The notes under the pieces: generated by a model
Databases searched by the model: none
What the model was told of the DNA's origin: nothing
What the model saw: the letters and a program-made list of their open reading frames with translations, nothing else
Made by a program: the position numbers and the translations under genes
Shown here: positions 34,192 through 47,642 of the stretch, one piece after another
Numbering within the stretch: position 1 is the first letter of the stretch
How the letters are laid out: each line of letters starts with the position of its first letter
Assembly: GCA_000733355.1 (NCBI GenBank)
Contig: JNVV01000002.1
Location: forward strand, 1,467,590-1,531,589
DNA: 64,000 nt
Origin: Falciphora oryzae
Lineage: Eukaryota; Ascomycota; Sordariomycetes; Magnaporthales; Magnaporthaceae
Direction of reading: 5' to 3'

Positions 34192-35289
34192 TTCCTTTTT
34201 TTTTTTTTTTTTTCCTCGTCTCCCCTTCTTCCTGCGTCACCACCGAACGGTCGAGACCAATCTACCGGCACACAGCCCGACCCAATACCCGCACTGTGGC
34301 TTGTTCACAAGCGTCGTAAACAGCATTCACACACCCACACAGCGTGGACAGCAAGGATTGGTACTTTGACCCACAGTGCGCTACTACTGTGCGGATGCAC
34401 GGGCGGATCCATCCAATGCATCTGATATGATGTGCGCCACGCCGTTCCCTCTGGAGGTGCAGCTACCCCCCATGCCCAGCCGGCTGCCGCTCCGGTGGCC
34501 AAGAAGCAGCAGCTACGACTGTTTGGGTAGTCTAGCTTGTTCGAACTGCACCCTTCTTGTTTTAATCGGGTCCCTTCCCCCTCCCTCTCCTGCCCTTCTT
34601 TGATGAAGCTATGCTGAGAACAGGTTGCCCGAGGATGAATTTGGGCAAGATACATTCATTTGCGACTTGAATAGGTGCCTACGAGATATACCAGGTACAT
34701 GGCGAAGTGTAACCGCTCGGGTTGGTGGGGGTGTGCCTACCTACCGACCCGGGACCATGAAAAAGCGGCATGTGGCGGAGGCAATCTGCAGGACCACGGC
34801 ATCCGTTGTTCACTGTGCCAAGGCATAATTTGCGTTACGTGTATGCGAAAGTGATGCCAAGGGCTTCGTAGGTGGTAGCAAACGGCCTTGTCGAAGTCAA
34901 CTCGGGCACGAAAAAGGGAAAAAGAAGAAAAAGGTGAGAGAAAGAATCCAATAGAGGGGGCGGCACAGGGACCTTGTGGATTGGGGCCGATCGATACCGT
35001 GTGAGAAACACCTTGGCTACCTACGGTAGGCTTGTAGATACGTGCTTTCACTCCGTCCTTCCAGTCTTGGAGACGAGCGGCAACTCCCATGATCTAGTCC
35101 ACCCTGTCCCCAAACCAGAGAGCTGTCGTTGCTGGTGACCCCTGGCACACGTAGACGGGGAAACTACGACAGCGGCTGGCCACCATACACATATCTACAC
35201 TCTTCTAGACGGGCCCCTACTGGACGTGTAGGAGGCCAAGATTGACACGGCATGGTAGACGAGACTACTTGCCAATAGGCCCGAAAGAC
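34192..35289. other. Intergenic, element to PSF1 3' side
   Basis: About 1.1 kb with an 18-T run at 34196-34213 abutting the transposon-like element. No supported gene. Confidence 0.45.
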
Positions 35290-36241
35290 TCAGCCTAGCT
35301 TCTGCAGATAGCCTTGGGCAATCAGCCTCTCAACGTCGCCCTGGCGCACGTAGAACTGGCTGTTTTTGCTGAGCGTAATCGCACTGCGTGTGTGAAAGCA
35401 AGTCCATGCCATGTCAGCTCGTGTCCCACAGGGGCACACCGGCGGCAAATCTCGTGCAATTCTGCGAGGCAATGCGTCCATAGCGAGCAAAGGGTAGGTG
35501 GAAGGGAGAGCGACGCGGTGAGGACATACCCGTATTCGGTTTGGATTTCCCCTGCGTCCTTCAGGACCCTGACGTCGATGAAGAGGTCCCTGGGAGGCTC
35601 GAGGCTGCCTGTCAGGTCGATGTCGGTCCACTGGCCCTTGTAGGCGGCCAACAGGTCACTGTACTGTCGTACATAGTCCTCCTCCTGCGGGCTGAGGCTG
35701 CTCGTGGGTCCTTCAGTGTTGGCGGCGCGCACACCGCCGTCGCCCGCCGCGGCTTCTCTCAGTTGCTGGCCAGAGAGGTCCAGGACATCAGCACCGCTCC
35801 AGACGAGGTCCTCAAGCTTGTCGGCGCGCGTGCGGTGGTAGGCCAGGAGGCAGCGCTTGTTGCGGCGCATGGAAAGGTGGTCGACCAGGAGGGCGCAGGC
35901 CGTGGCCTGGTCCGCGCTGGGGTCGAAGGCGCCGTTGAACGGCTCGAGGAGGCTGGCGACGTCCTTGTTGAGATCCCGCACCTCCCGCGTGGCCGCCCTG
36001 ACCATTTCAGTCTGGTACGGAGGCAAGTGCGCTAGGTTCTGTGTCCGTTTGGCATGCTGGACCTGCTTGACCGTCAGACCGTTGCGCCTCAATACCGTGC
36101 ACGAGCGCACGTATATGGGTGGGCAGGGCGTAGATACATGCTGTATTCCATTCATCCCCCGGCCTGGTGGCGGCAAAGGGATACCAAAGGGGAAAAAAAA
36201 AAAAAAAAACGAACCAGCTTGTTTCCTAGGTCGCCGTACAT
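35290..36241 (-). CDS. PSF1: GINS complex subunit Psf1
   Basis: Exons 36215-36241, 35530-36062 and 35290-35383, giving 217 aa. GINS (Sld5-Psf1-Psf2-Psf3) joins Cdc45 and Mcm2-7 in the replicative CMG helicase. Exon 1 encodes only MYGDLGNKL. It is followed by VQHAKRTQNLAHLPPYQ, the A-domain helices (MRRNKRCLLAYHRTRADKLEDLVW), SLEPPRDLFIDVRVLKD and the C-terminal B domain NSQFYVRQGDVERLIAQGYL. Length and motif order match the family. Intron 1 has an unusual donor, GTTCG, followed at once by 17 T on the sense strand. Its branch point is CTGAC close to the acceptor. Confidence 0.93.
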
Positions 36242-36867
36242 CGTGGCCACCCAAGAGGTAAGTATGCACTACCTATATCTGTCTTTACCCAGCCTGAGGG
36301 ACATATGTGCGGCGTCGTTCCCAGCTCCTCCGGATCATAAACAGCTGGTCCAAAGGTCCAAATCCGTGCGAGCCCAAATCGCAAGCGAACCGGAACTTCA
36401 GGGCAGGCCTGTTGACGGGAAATAACCATGTGCTGTGACGCGACGTGCGATGAATGAACGGCGTGTGCACATGCGCGTGCATCAAACCAACCAATTCTTA
36501 TGGCTAAAATCCGCTGGGGGCTTCAGGAGCCCGCCCCGTCCATGCCCCGCACATCTGAGCCTTTGGTGGCCAAGCCCATCGAACATTCCGTCTTGCAAGG
36601 CGTCTCGACTCCCCTTAACAACGAATACCGAATATAAGTCTTCTCTACAAATGGATTCATGTCATTAAAATATTTTGATGCGCCAACAATAATTGGCTGC
36701 CAGTGCTTTCTTTTGCTTTCATTTTTGTGCTCGGACTCGATTTCTCGGGCCAATGTCCGAAAAGTCGGAGGCAGAGAGCCGTGGATGCTTCCTAGCTACA
36801 TAGTCTAATTTTCTAGCTTCTTGGCTTCCCTCCAGGCATCAAACTTGCACCCCCCGCTGTTGACTGC
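36242..36867. other. PSF1 promoter side to EFB1 3' side
   Basis: 626 bp upstream of PSF1 and downstream of the elongation-factor gene. It is AT-richer around 36620-36730. No gene is seen. Confidence 0.4.
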
Positions 36868-38149
36868 TTACAGCTTCTGCATGGCAGCCTGTGTGGTTGG
36901 AAGAGAGGGGGAGGGAAAAGCGTTAGAGAAGGACGGTTCCGGGTGGTGTAAGTCACGGAGCGGCAGTAGGGCACACGTACAACGTCGGTGGACTGGACGT
37001 AGTCCTCGATCTCGGCGATCTCGTCCTGGAGCTCCTGGATACCAACCTTGTCATCCTCGACGACCAGGGTGATCTGCAGCTTGCTGACACCGTAGCCGAC
37101 GGGGACGAGCTTGGAAGCACCCCATACCAGGCCGTCTTGCTGGATGGCGCGAACGGCCTCCTCCAGGGCCTTCATGTCGGTCTCGTCGTCTGTGCAGGTC
37201 CATGTCATCAGCATATGCTCTCGCACCGTGCATCATGGCCGCTGTGCCATGGGTTCTCGCGTGGCCACATACCCCAGGGCTTGACGTCCATGGTCACGAT
37301 GGACTTGGCAATCGTCTTGGGCTTGTTCTCCTTTTTCTTCTTGTACTCGGCCAGACGCTCCTCGCGGATGCGTGCAGCCTCGGCGTCCTCCTCCTCATCG
37401 TCGCTGCCGAACAGATCGACATCATCGTCCTCCTCGGCAGCCGGGGCCTTGGCGGGGTTCAGGGTGGCAGCGACCTCCTCCGGGCCGTATTCTGTGTAGG
37501 GCTTGGAGGAGTCACCAGGGAGCGTTGAGAACTCATCCTCGTACGAGGCGATGTGCTTGTACCAGCGGGCGGCGTTGGGGTACTTGTCCGCGCTCGGGGC
37601 CGAGCTCAGGGCCTTGAAGGTGACGACATCAGCCTGGCTGGCATCGGTTCTGTGAAGGCTTTGTTAGAACCTGGCGCTCCTCAACGTGCTTGAACCCCTT
37701 GATCGATTTCGGGCTGGGGAGTGGTAGGGTGCAAGTGTGCGGTGCAAGAAAAAGAAGAGGAAGAATCAGAGGTGCACATGGTGCTTGCTTGGTCGTCATG
37801 TGCAGGGTCTCAAGCTGCTCGGAAACACGGACCAATGTTTCTCGTCATGTGGATGGGGGAGGGGTGGCAGAGAGAGCGAACTTGTGTGAGGGATGAGTGC
37901 ACGGCGCGGCGGGTGGAGGGCCAGTCGTGCAGGAGAAGGAGTCAAAAACGTACCCGACAATGTAGGAACGGGCGATCAGCCAGTTATCGAGCGCTGGGTG
38001 TCCGTCAGCAAACGAAAGACATCATGACAAGCAAGGCAGAGTGAGATGCGCAACAGATATCATGGCGTCCTGGAGGCCGCAGGACAAGCAAAACATCACG
38101 GATACTTACCGACAAGGCCGGCGTCGGTGAGGATGTCAACGAAACCCAT
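36868..38149 (-). CDS. EFB1: Translation elongation factor eEF1B alpha (EF-1-beta)
   Basis: Five exons: 38110-38149, 37954-37993, 37273-37649, 36981-37189 and 36868-36888; 228 aa. It is the guanine nucleotide exchange factor that reloads eEF1A with GTP. Joins read [44 protein letters not shown] and STDV/AAMQKL. The N-terminal GST-like part is short. A central acidic linker ([17 protein letters not shown], with casein-kinase II sites) precedes the basic [14 protein letters not shown] stretch and the catalytic C-terminal domain with VKPWDDETDM and [13 protein letters not shown]. The last exon has just seven codons including stop, and exons 1 and 2 are 40 nt each. It is divergent from HSP78. Confidence 0.95.
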
Positions 38150-39096
38150 GGTGATTGCTTGTAGGAAGAAAAAGGTAGAGGCAACTTGCTTTCTGGGAGA
38201 GCGAGGTTGTCGGGCGGAAAGGCGGGATAAGTACAGAAAGAGGGAAGAAAAAGAAAAGAAAAAACAAGGAGAGAGATGAAGGTTGTAGGTGGGGCTGAGG
38301 GGGCCGGTGAGCTGGACTCTCTCCTGGGTGGTGAAGCCCGTTTTTTTTTTCTCTGTCGCCGTCGCAGCGATGAGGGGTCCAGGCTGAATTTCCAAACTGC
38401 CCCTCCATGGACGCCTGGTAATGCGAGGATTATGCAATGAGATAAGGAGATGTGTGGGTCTGGCCCCAGTCCGCCCGCGGTGGTGGGTGGGTGGCGTTAC
38501 TGAACGCGTAAATAATTGCCACACTAAAAAAAAAAAAAAATCAAACGAAAGGGGTTATTATATGCTATGCAGCAGCAAAAGGACTAAGAAAAAAGGTTAA
38601 AAGGAATTGAGGCTTTGGGATTCTCTATTACTATTTTGGAATTTTAGTTCTTTTTTTTTTTTTTTTTTTTTTTGTCTTCTCTCCTGGTCCTGTTCAGAAT
38701 TATCCATTTATTTTGTCACTCACTTCCTGCCGGGAGCTGGGTGGAGCTCCAACCAGGCACCTCGAAGCTGCTCGAACTCTCGAAATATTTCAGTTCGATT
38801 CTCAACAGCTGATGCCGGCAGCCCATAATTGGTGCCTAGTTGCCACCACACTGGGATCTATATAGTCGGCGGCTACCCTTCACATTCTCCTCTACTCCTC
38901 TATACGGCATTGTAACTCTAGAGAATACCCCCTTTGGCGTAGCTACGAGCTTTGAGATCGAGCTCACGCATCATCTCCTCACCATAAACCTGCCGACCTA
39001 CCCGTATGCCTACCTAGAATAATACCTACTCCCTAGGCAGTTCCTATACCATTGCCACTCGCAATGCGCTAGACGCAATCTGTGCGCAAGCAAGCC
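38150..39096. promoter_or_regulatory. Divergent promoter region, EFB1 / HSP78
   Basis: 947 bp between two outward-facing starts. It holds a 15-A run near 38526, a 23-T run at 38651-38673, a GAA/TTC-rich cluster at 38771-38800, a TATATA at 38859-38864 and CCTACCTAG at 39009-39017. No coding region is seen. Confidence 0.5.
38771..38800 (+). promoter_or_regulatory. Candidate heat-shock element cluster upstream of HSP78
   Basis: Within 30 bp are two GAA units, then three TTC units spaced exactly five bases apart (TTCAGTTCGATTC), arranged around an ATAT centre. Heat-shock factor binds GAA/TTC units at 5-bp phasing, normally in alternating orientation; the TTC units here are direct, so this is not a canonical element. 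It lies about 300 bp before the HSP78 start. Confidence 0.35.
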
Positions 39097-41618
39097 ATGA
39101 CGATGATAGCCAATGCTGGAGCCTCGAGTCGCCTTCACATGCTGGCACCACGCTTCGTCGGACGGGCTCCAACAAGCCCCCTCCTCCACCATGGGCAGCT
39201 GAGGCTTGCCGCGGTCGGGTGCGGCCTGCAACTCTCGCCTCCCGGCATGGCCGCCTCCGTTGGCGCGTCCCTAGCGTCGCCGAGCCTGCTGCCAGTAGCC
39301 CCCATGCGATGCTATGCCAACGGACGCCCTCACCCCCCGGGCGGCACACACCGCATGAACCTGGGGGCCGAGGAGGAGAAGCCTGCGCTGGAGCAGTACG
39401 GTGTCGACCTCACCGCGAAGGCAAAGGAGGGGAAGCTTGACCCTGTGATAGGCAGAGACGCTGAGATCCAGAGAACCATCCAGGTCTTGAGCCGCAGGAC
39501 CAAAAACAGCCCCGTGCTCATAGGCAAAGCCGGGACGGGCAAGACGGCCATCCTCGAGGGCCTCGCCCTGCGCATTGTCCGCGGCGATGTTCCCGAGAGC
39601 ATAAAGAACAAACGCGTGATAAGCCTGGACCTGGGCTCGCTGATCGCCGGGGCCAAGTTCAGGGGCGACTTTGAGGAACGCCTAAAGAAGGTCCTCGCCG
39701 AAGTTCAGCAATCCGACGGACAAATCATATTATTTATTGACGAGCTACATACCTTGCTCGGTCTTGGCAAGGCTGAGGGCTCTATCGACGCCTCGAATCT
39801 CCTGAAGCCCGCGCTATCACGGGGCGAACTCCAGTGCTGCGGTGCCACCACCCTCAATGAAGTAAGTATTCGGCCTCTCATAAATCTAGATCGAAGAGTC
39901 TAGGAGGGCAAACATTGATATCTGCGTTTCTTTTTTTTCTTTGCTTTCAGTACCGCCTAATCGAGAAGGATGTTGCGTTGGCGCGACGGTTCCAACCCAT
40001 CCTGGTCAACGAGCCCACGGTCGAGGACACCATCAGCATTCTGCGCGGGATCAAGGACAAGTACGAGGTCCATCACGGCGTGCGGATCACCGACGGCGCC
40101 CTTGTAGCAGCCGCCACTTATTCAAATCGCTACATCACTGATCGTTTCCTTCCCGACAAGGCAATCGACCTGATGGACGAGGCTGCCTCGTCCCTGAGGC
40201 TGCAACAGGAGAGCAAGCCAGAAGACATCATGCGCTTGGATCAAAGAATAATGACCCTGCAGATAGAATTGGAAAGCCTCCGGAAGGACAAGGACGTGGC
40301 CAGCCGCGAACGGCGGGAAAAGCTCGAGACGGACCTGAAAGCCTTGCAGGACGAGGTTCGTACACTCAACGACAAGTGGGACAAGGAACGGGCAGAGATC
40401 GAGGCCATCAAGACGACGCAAGCGGAGCTGGAGCAGGCCAGGGCCGACCTGGACAGGGCCCAGCGGGATGGCAACTTTGGGAGGGCGTCGGAGCTCCGGT
40501 TCGGCGTCATCCCCGCCCTGGAGGCCAAGCTGCCCAAGGACGGCGAGTCCCCACTCAAGAGCGAGGGCACCCTGATCCACGACTCGGTGACGGCCGACGA
40601 CATTGCCACCGTGGTCTCGCGCGCGACCGGGATTCCGGTTGCAAAGCTTACGTCGGGGCACATCGAAAAGCTGGTCCACATGGAGGACACCCTGCGCGAG
40701 TCCGTCAGGGGGCAGGACGAAGCGTTGTCCGCCGTGGCCAACGCGGTGCGCCTCCAGAGGGCCGGCCTCAGCGGCGAGAACCGGCCGCTGGCCTCATTCT
40801 TCTTCCTCGGCCCCACGGGCGTGGGCAAGACGGAGCTCTGCAAGAAGCTCGCCGGCTTCCTCTTCTCGACCGAGGCCGCCGTCGTGCGCTTCGACATGAG
40901 CGAGTTCCAGGAGAAGCACACCATCAGCCGCCTCATCGGCGCACCCTCGGGCTACGTGGGCTACGAGGACGCTGGCCAGCTCACCGAGGCCGTCCGGCGG
41001 AAGCCGTATGCCGTCCTGCTCTTTGACGAGTTCGAGAAGGCCCACCGCGACATATCGGCGCTGCTGCTCCAGGTCCTGGACGAGGGCTACCTGACCGACG
41101 CGCAGGGCCACAAGGTGGACTTCCGCAACACCATCATCGTCCTGACATCCAACCTGGGCGCCGACATCCTGGTTGGCGCGAACCCCGACCACCCGTACAT
41201 CGAGGCCGCCGACGGCACCATAAGCCAGGACGTGAGGAACGCCGTCATGGACGTCGTCTCGTTGGCGTACCCGCCCGAGTTCCTGAACCGCATCGACAGC
41301 TTCATCATCTTCAAAAGGCTGGCGCTTCCTGCGCTGAGAGACATTGTCGACATTCGGCTGCGGGAGCTGCAGGCTCGCCTCGCGGACCGGCGCATCACCC
41401 TGGCCGTTTTTGGGCAGGTCAGAGATTGGCTTGCCGAGAGGGGATACGACCCCAAGTTTGGAGCAAGACCGCTCAACCGGCTCATCACCACCGAGATCGC
41501 AAACCGGCTGGCCGACAGCATCATCAGGGGCGAGATCAAGACGGGCGATACCGCCACGGTCGAGATATCGGATGATGCGACTTCGCTCAAGGTGACGTGC
41601 TCGGCAGCGCAAACGTGA
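39097..41618 (+). CDS. HSP78: Mitochondrial Hsp78, ClpB-type disaggregase
   Basis: Exons 39097-39861 and 39951-41618, giving 810 aa, almost the length of yeast Hsp78. This matrix AAA+ chaperone resolubilises proteins with mtHsp70. The first 75 residues are Arg/Ala/Ser-rich and lack acids, a mitochondrial presequence. As in the mitochondrial family, the ClpB N-domain is absent. NBD1 has Walker A GKAGTGKT, Walker [10 protein letters not shown] and [22 protein letters not shown] across the intron. A middle coiled coil ([13 protein letters not shown]) follows, then NBD2 with [23 protein letters not shown] and the sensor-2 region [14 protein letters not shown]. The start is the first ATG in frame; an upstream GTG is not needed. 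Confidence 0.95.
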
Positions 41619-42615
41619 TGACTCTGGTTTTCCCGTTGGTGCCGAGGCTCGCATATCCCGACGCGCACACGTAAACAAGCCTGGTTTCTTGACGCCTCGG
41701 ATCCGCGCGGTCTTGTATATTAGAAATTTGTGTGCATACCCAGTTACGCTGGAACGACCCGAGAATGACTCTCATCTTGCAGAACAACCACAACGCCAAT
41801 CTGTATAGTAGTTATCCAGCCCGTAGCATGTATATCGTTTTTCGGCATTTCCACTTTATTCATCTCGGTGCGTGAGGACGGCCCTTGGAGGGAAAATGAA
41901 ACCCAAATTTGAGCCCTGTGGTGCTAAGCGCTTTTGTCCACGACCGGGCGAGTAGTCGAGTCTGGGCGGGTACAAGACGGAGATGTTGCAAGGCCAAGAT
42001 AGGGGCGTTCTATTCTGTCGCCGCTTGTCTGGTCGTTGGCCTACACGTACAGCTGCCTTCAAAGAAAGAACAAAAGGATAGCCGCATCGGGGGCACATTG
42101 ACAACATTCAGACATGAGGCAGACGCCGCCGAGGTACACGCGGGCAGTAGTAAACAAGATGGGGGTCAGGGGGAAAGAAAGCAAACTGGTTGGGACTGTG
42201 AATATCCCGATGTCCCGGCACGGTTCCGAACCTGTGAGAGGTGAAAAAAGGGGGCTGACCCGAGGAAGCGCGAGATAATCAGTCGTGATTCAAATCGTAC
42301 AAAGATTCCAATCCAGCACGCCCCTTTCTTTCCGAGAGAAAGAGGGAGAAAAGGGTGACAAGACTTTCCCGAGCAGATAAAGAGAGGGCGCTTGATTGAA
42401 AAAAAAAAAAAAAAGACGGATCGAGAGTTATGGCATTTGCTTGCCTCGGCGCGCGTCCTGAAGGACCACCGCTGGCCACAATGCGGTTGGGTTTAACGCT
42501 GAAGTGGGGAGAACTATTCGATTGGTATGACGGATACTTGGCGAGTTACAACCGAGCCTCAAGGAGGCGACTGTGGGAGAGGAGGAGGAAGGGGGTCCGA
42601 GCTCTGCTTTCTTCT
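41619..42615. other. Convergent intergenic, HSP78 / ARF1
   Basis: About 1 kb between two stop codons. It holds 3' UTRs and a poly(A) run near 42400. No gene is supported. Confidence 0.45.
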
Positions 42616-46168
<3,553 letters not shown>

Positions 46169-46890
46169 ATGAGGCTCTTCTCGATCCCCGGCCTGGTGGT
46201 TGCGGCTGGCCTGCTCCAAGCCGCTACTGCGCACAACATCGCGCTCCCGGCCCACGGCCGCGAGTGCTTCCACGAGCAGCTCCACAAGGACGACAAGATG
46301 ACCGTTACCTTCCAGGTCGGCGACAGGGAGTTCGGCAGCGCCGGGAACCTCGACATCGACTTCTGGGTATGATGCCCCTGTTGTGCACGTGTCCCCGCGG
46401 GCGGGCTACTTGTCTTCCTTCCCTTGTGCACAGCGCGCACTCTAACACCGAGGCCGCCATGCCCACCAACCACCAGATCACAAACCCGACCGGCCAGTAC
46501 GAGACGTTTGAGAAGTCCACGTCCAACGGCGACTTCTCCTTCACGGCCCACCACGACGGCCAGTACACGTACTGCTTCGGCAATGAGCACTGGGGCGCCA
46601 CCAGCAAGGAGGTCTCGTTCAACGTGCACGGCATCGTCTACGTCTCGGAGTCCGACCAGCCCCACGACCCTCTCGAGGCCGCCGTCCGCCAGCTCTCGGA
46701 GCTGCTGGCCCAGGTCAAGGACGAGCAGAGCTACATTGTCGTACGCGAGCGCACCCACCGCAACACCGCAGAGAGCACAAACAGCCGTGTCAAGTGGTGG
46801 AATTTGTTCGTCATCGGCGTCGTCATTGGCGAGTCCATCTTCCAGGTCTGGTGGCTACGGAGGTTTTTTGAGGTCAAGAGAGTGGTGTAG
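46169..46890 (+). CDS. EMP24: p24 family cargo receptor Emp24
   Basis: Exons 46169-46366 and 46477-46890, giving 203 aa, the same length as yeast Emp24. p24 proteins cycle in COPII/COPI vesicles and help export GPI-anchored cargo. A signal peptide (about 1-21) is followed by HNIALPAHGRECFHEQL with the conserved first cysteine. The GOLD domain has its second Cys in YTYCFGNEHWG. The coiled coil contains QSYIVVRERTHRNTAESTNSRVKWWN, almost diagnostic for Emp24, then one membrane helix. The short tail RRFFEVKRVV has the FF COPII/COPI signal and a terminal VV. The first in-frame ATG after the upstream open frame fits the signal peptide. Confidence 0.95.
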
Positions 46891-47642
46891 GGTGACACGC
46901 GTTGGGGCTTAGGTGCTTGCTTTCGTGAAGTGTACTATCAGAACAGACATCTACAGAGCCTAGTTCGAGATATTTAGTCACTGCGTTTGCAGTCCACAGC
47001 CGATAGGACGGTTGGCAAAAGGGAAATAGGGGTCTAGGGCACAGACTCTGAGAATAAACAATTTAAACATGTTAGAGCGAGCCAAGGTTGTTCTTTTGTT
47101 GTTCGGTGTGGTTTTATACATGTGTGTCTCTGTTCTAGTGGTCTTGCTGACTGACATCCACGCACCGCAGACAGTCGTTTAGGCCTTTCGTGTCTTCTCG
47201 TAAAGTAGCCGACAGGTTCAATGCTCTTATTTGTTACTGCTTTTTTTCTTGTATTAGTGTTTGATCTTGTTAGGTTGTGTGTTTGGGTTTCAGCCCTCGC
47301 AGATTCATCATCAGCATGGCGAGAGGTTGGTTCTGCATAGCTATGCCACGAGGATTGATCAATATTATTGCTATATAGATGAACAAATTTGGTACGGAAG
47401 GAACCGTCATTTTCTCGACACATTTCGTCATAAAAATCCCAGACAGCTCAAAATGACAAGGCAGTAATCCCATCCATACATAACGCCATGCAGTTCCCAA
47501 CAGGTTCGTTTTACCCTTGCCATATAGGCATCATGAACGGGGTGTCTAGAACTGCGGAAGGGAAAAATAAATGAGAAAAAAAATCATGCTCGCCTGCTGC
47601 AAGTCAAAGTCTCGCTGGACCAATCAAGTGACTGTCAGTCGC
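46891..47642. other. Convergent intergenic, EMP24 / DUF3405 gene
   Basis: About 750 bp of AT-rich DNA between two stop codons. It likely holds 3' UTRs. No gene is seen. Confidence 0.45.
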
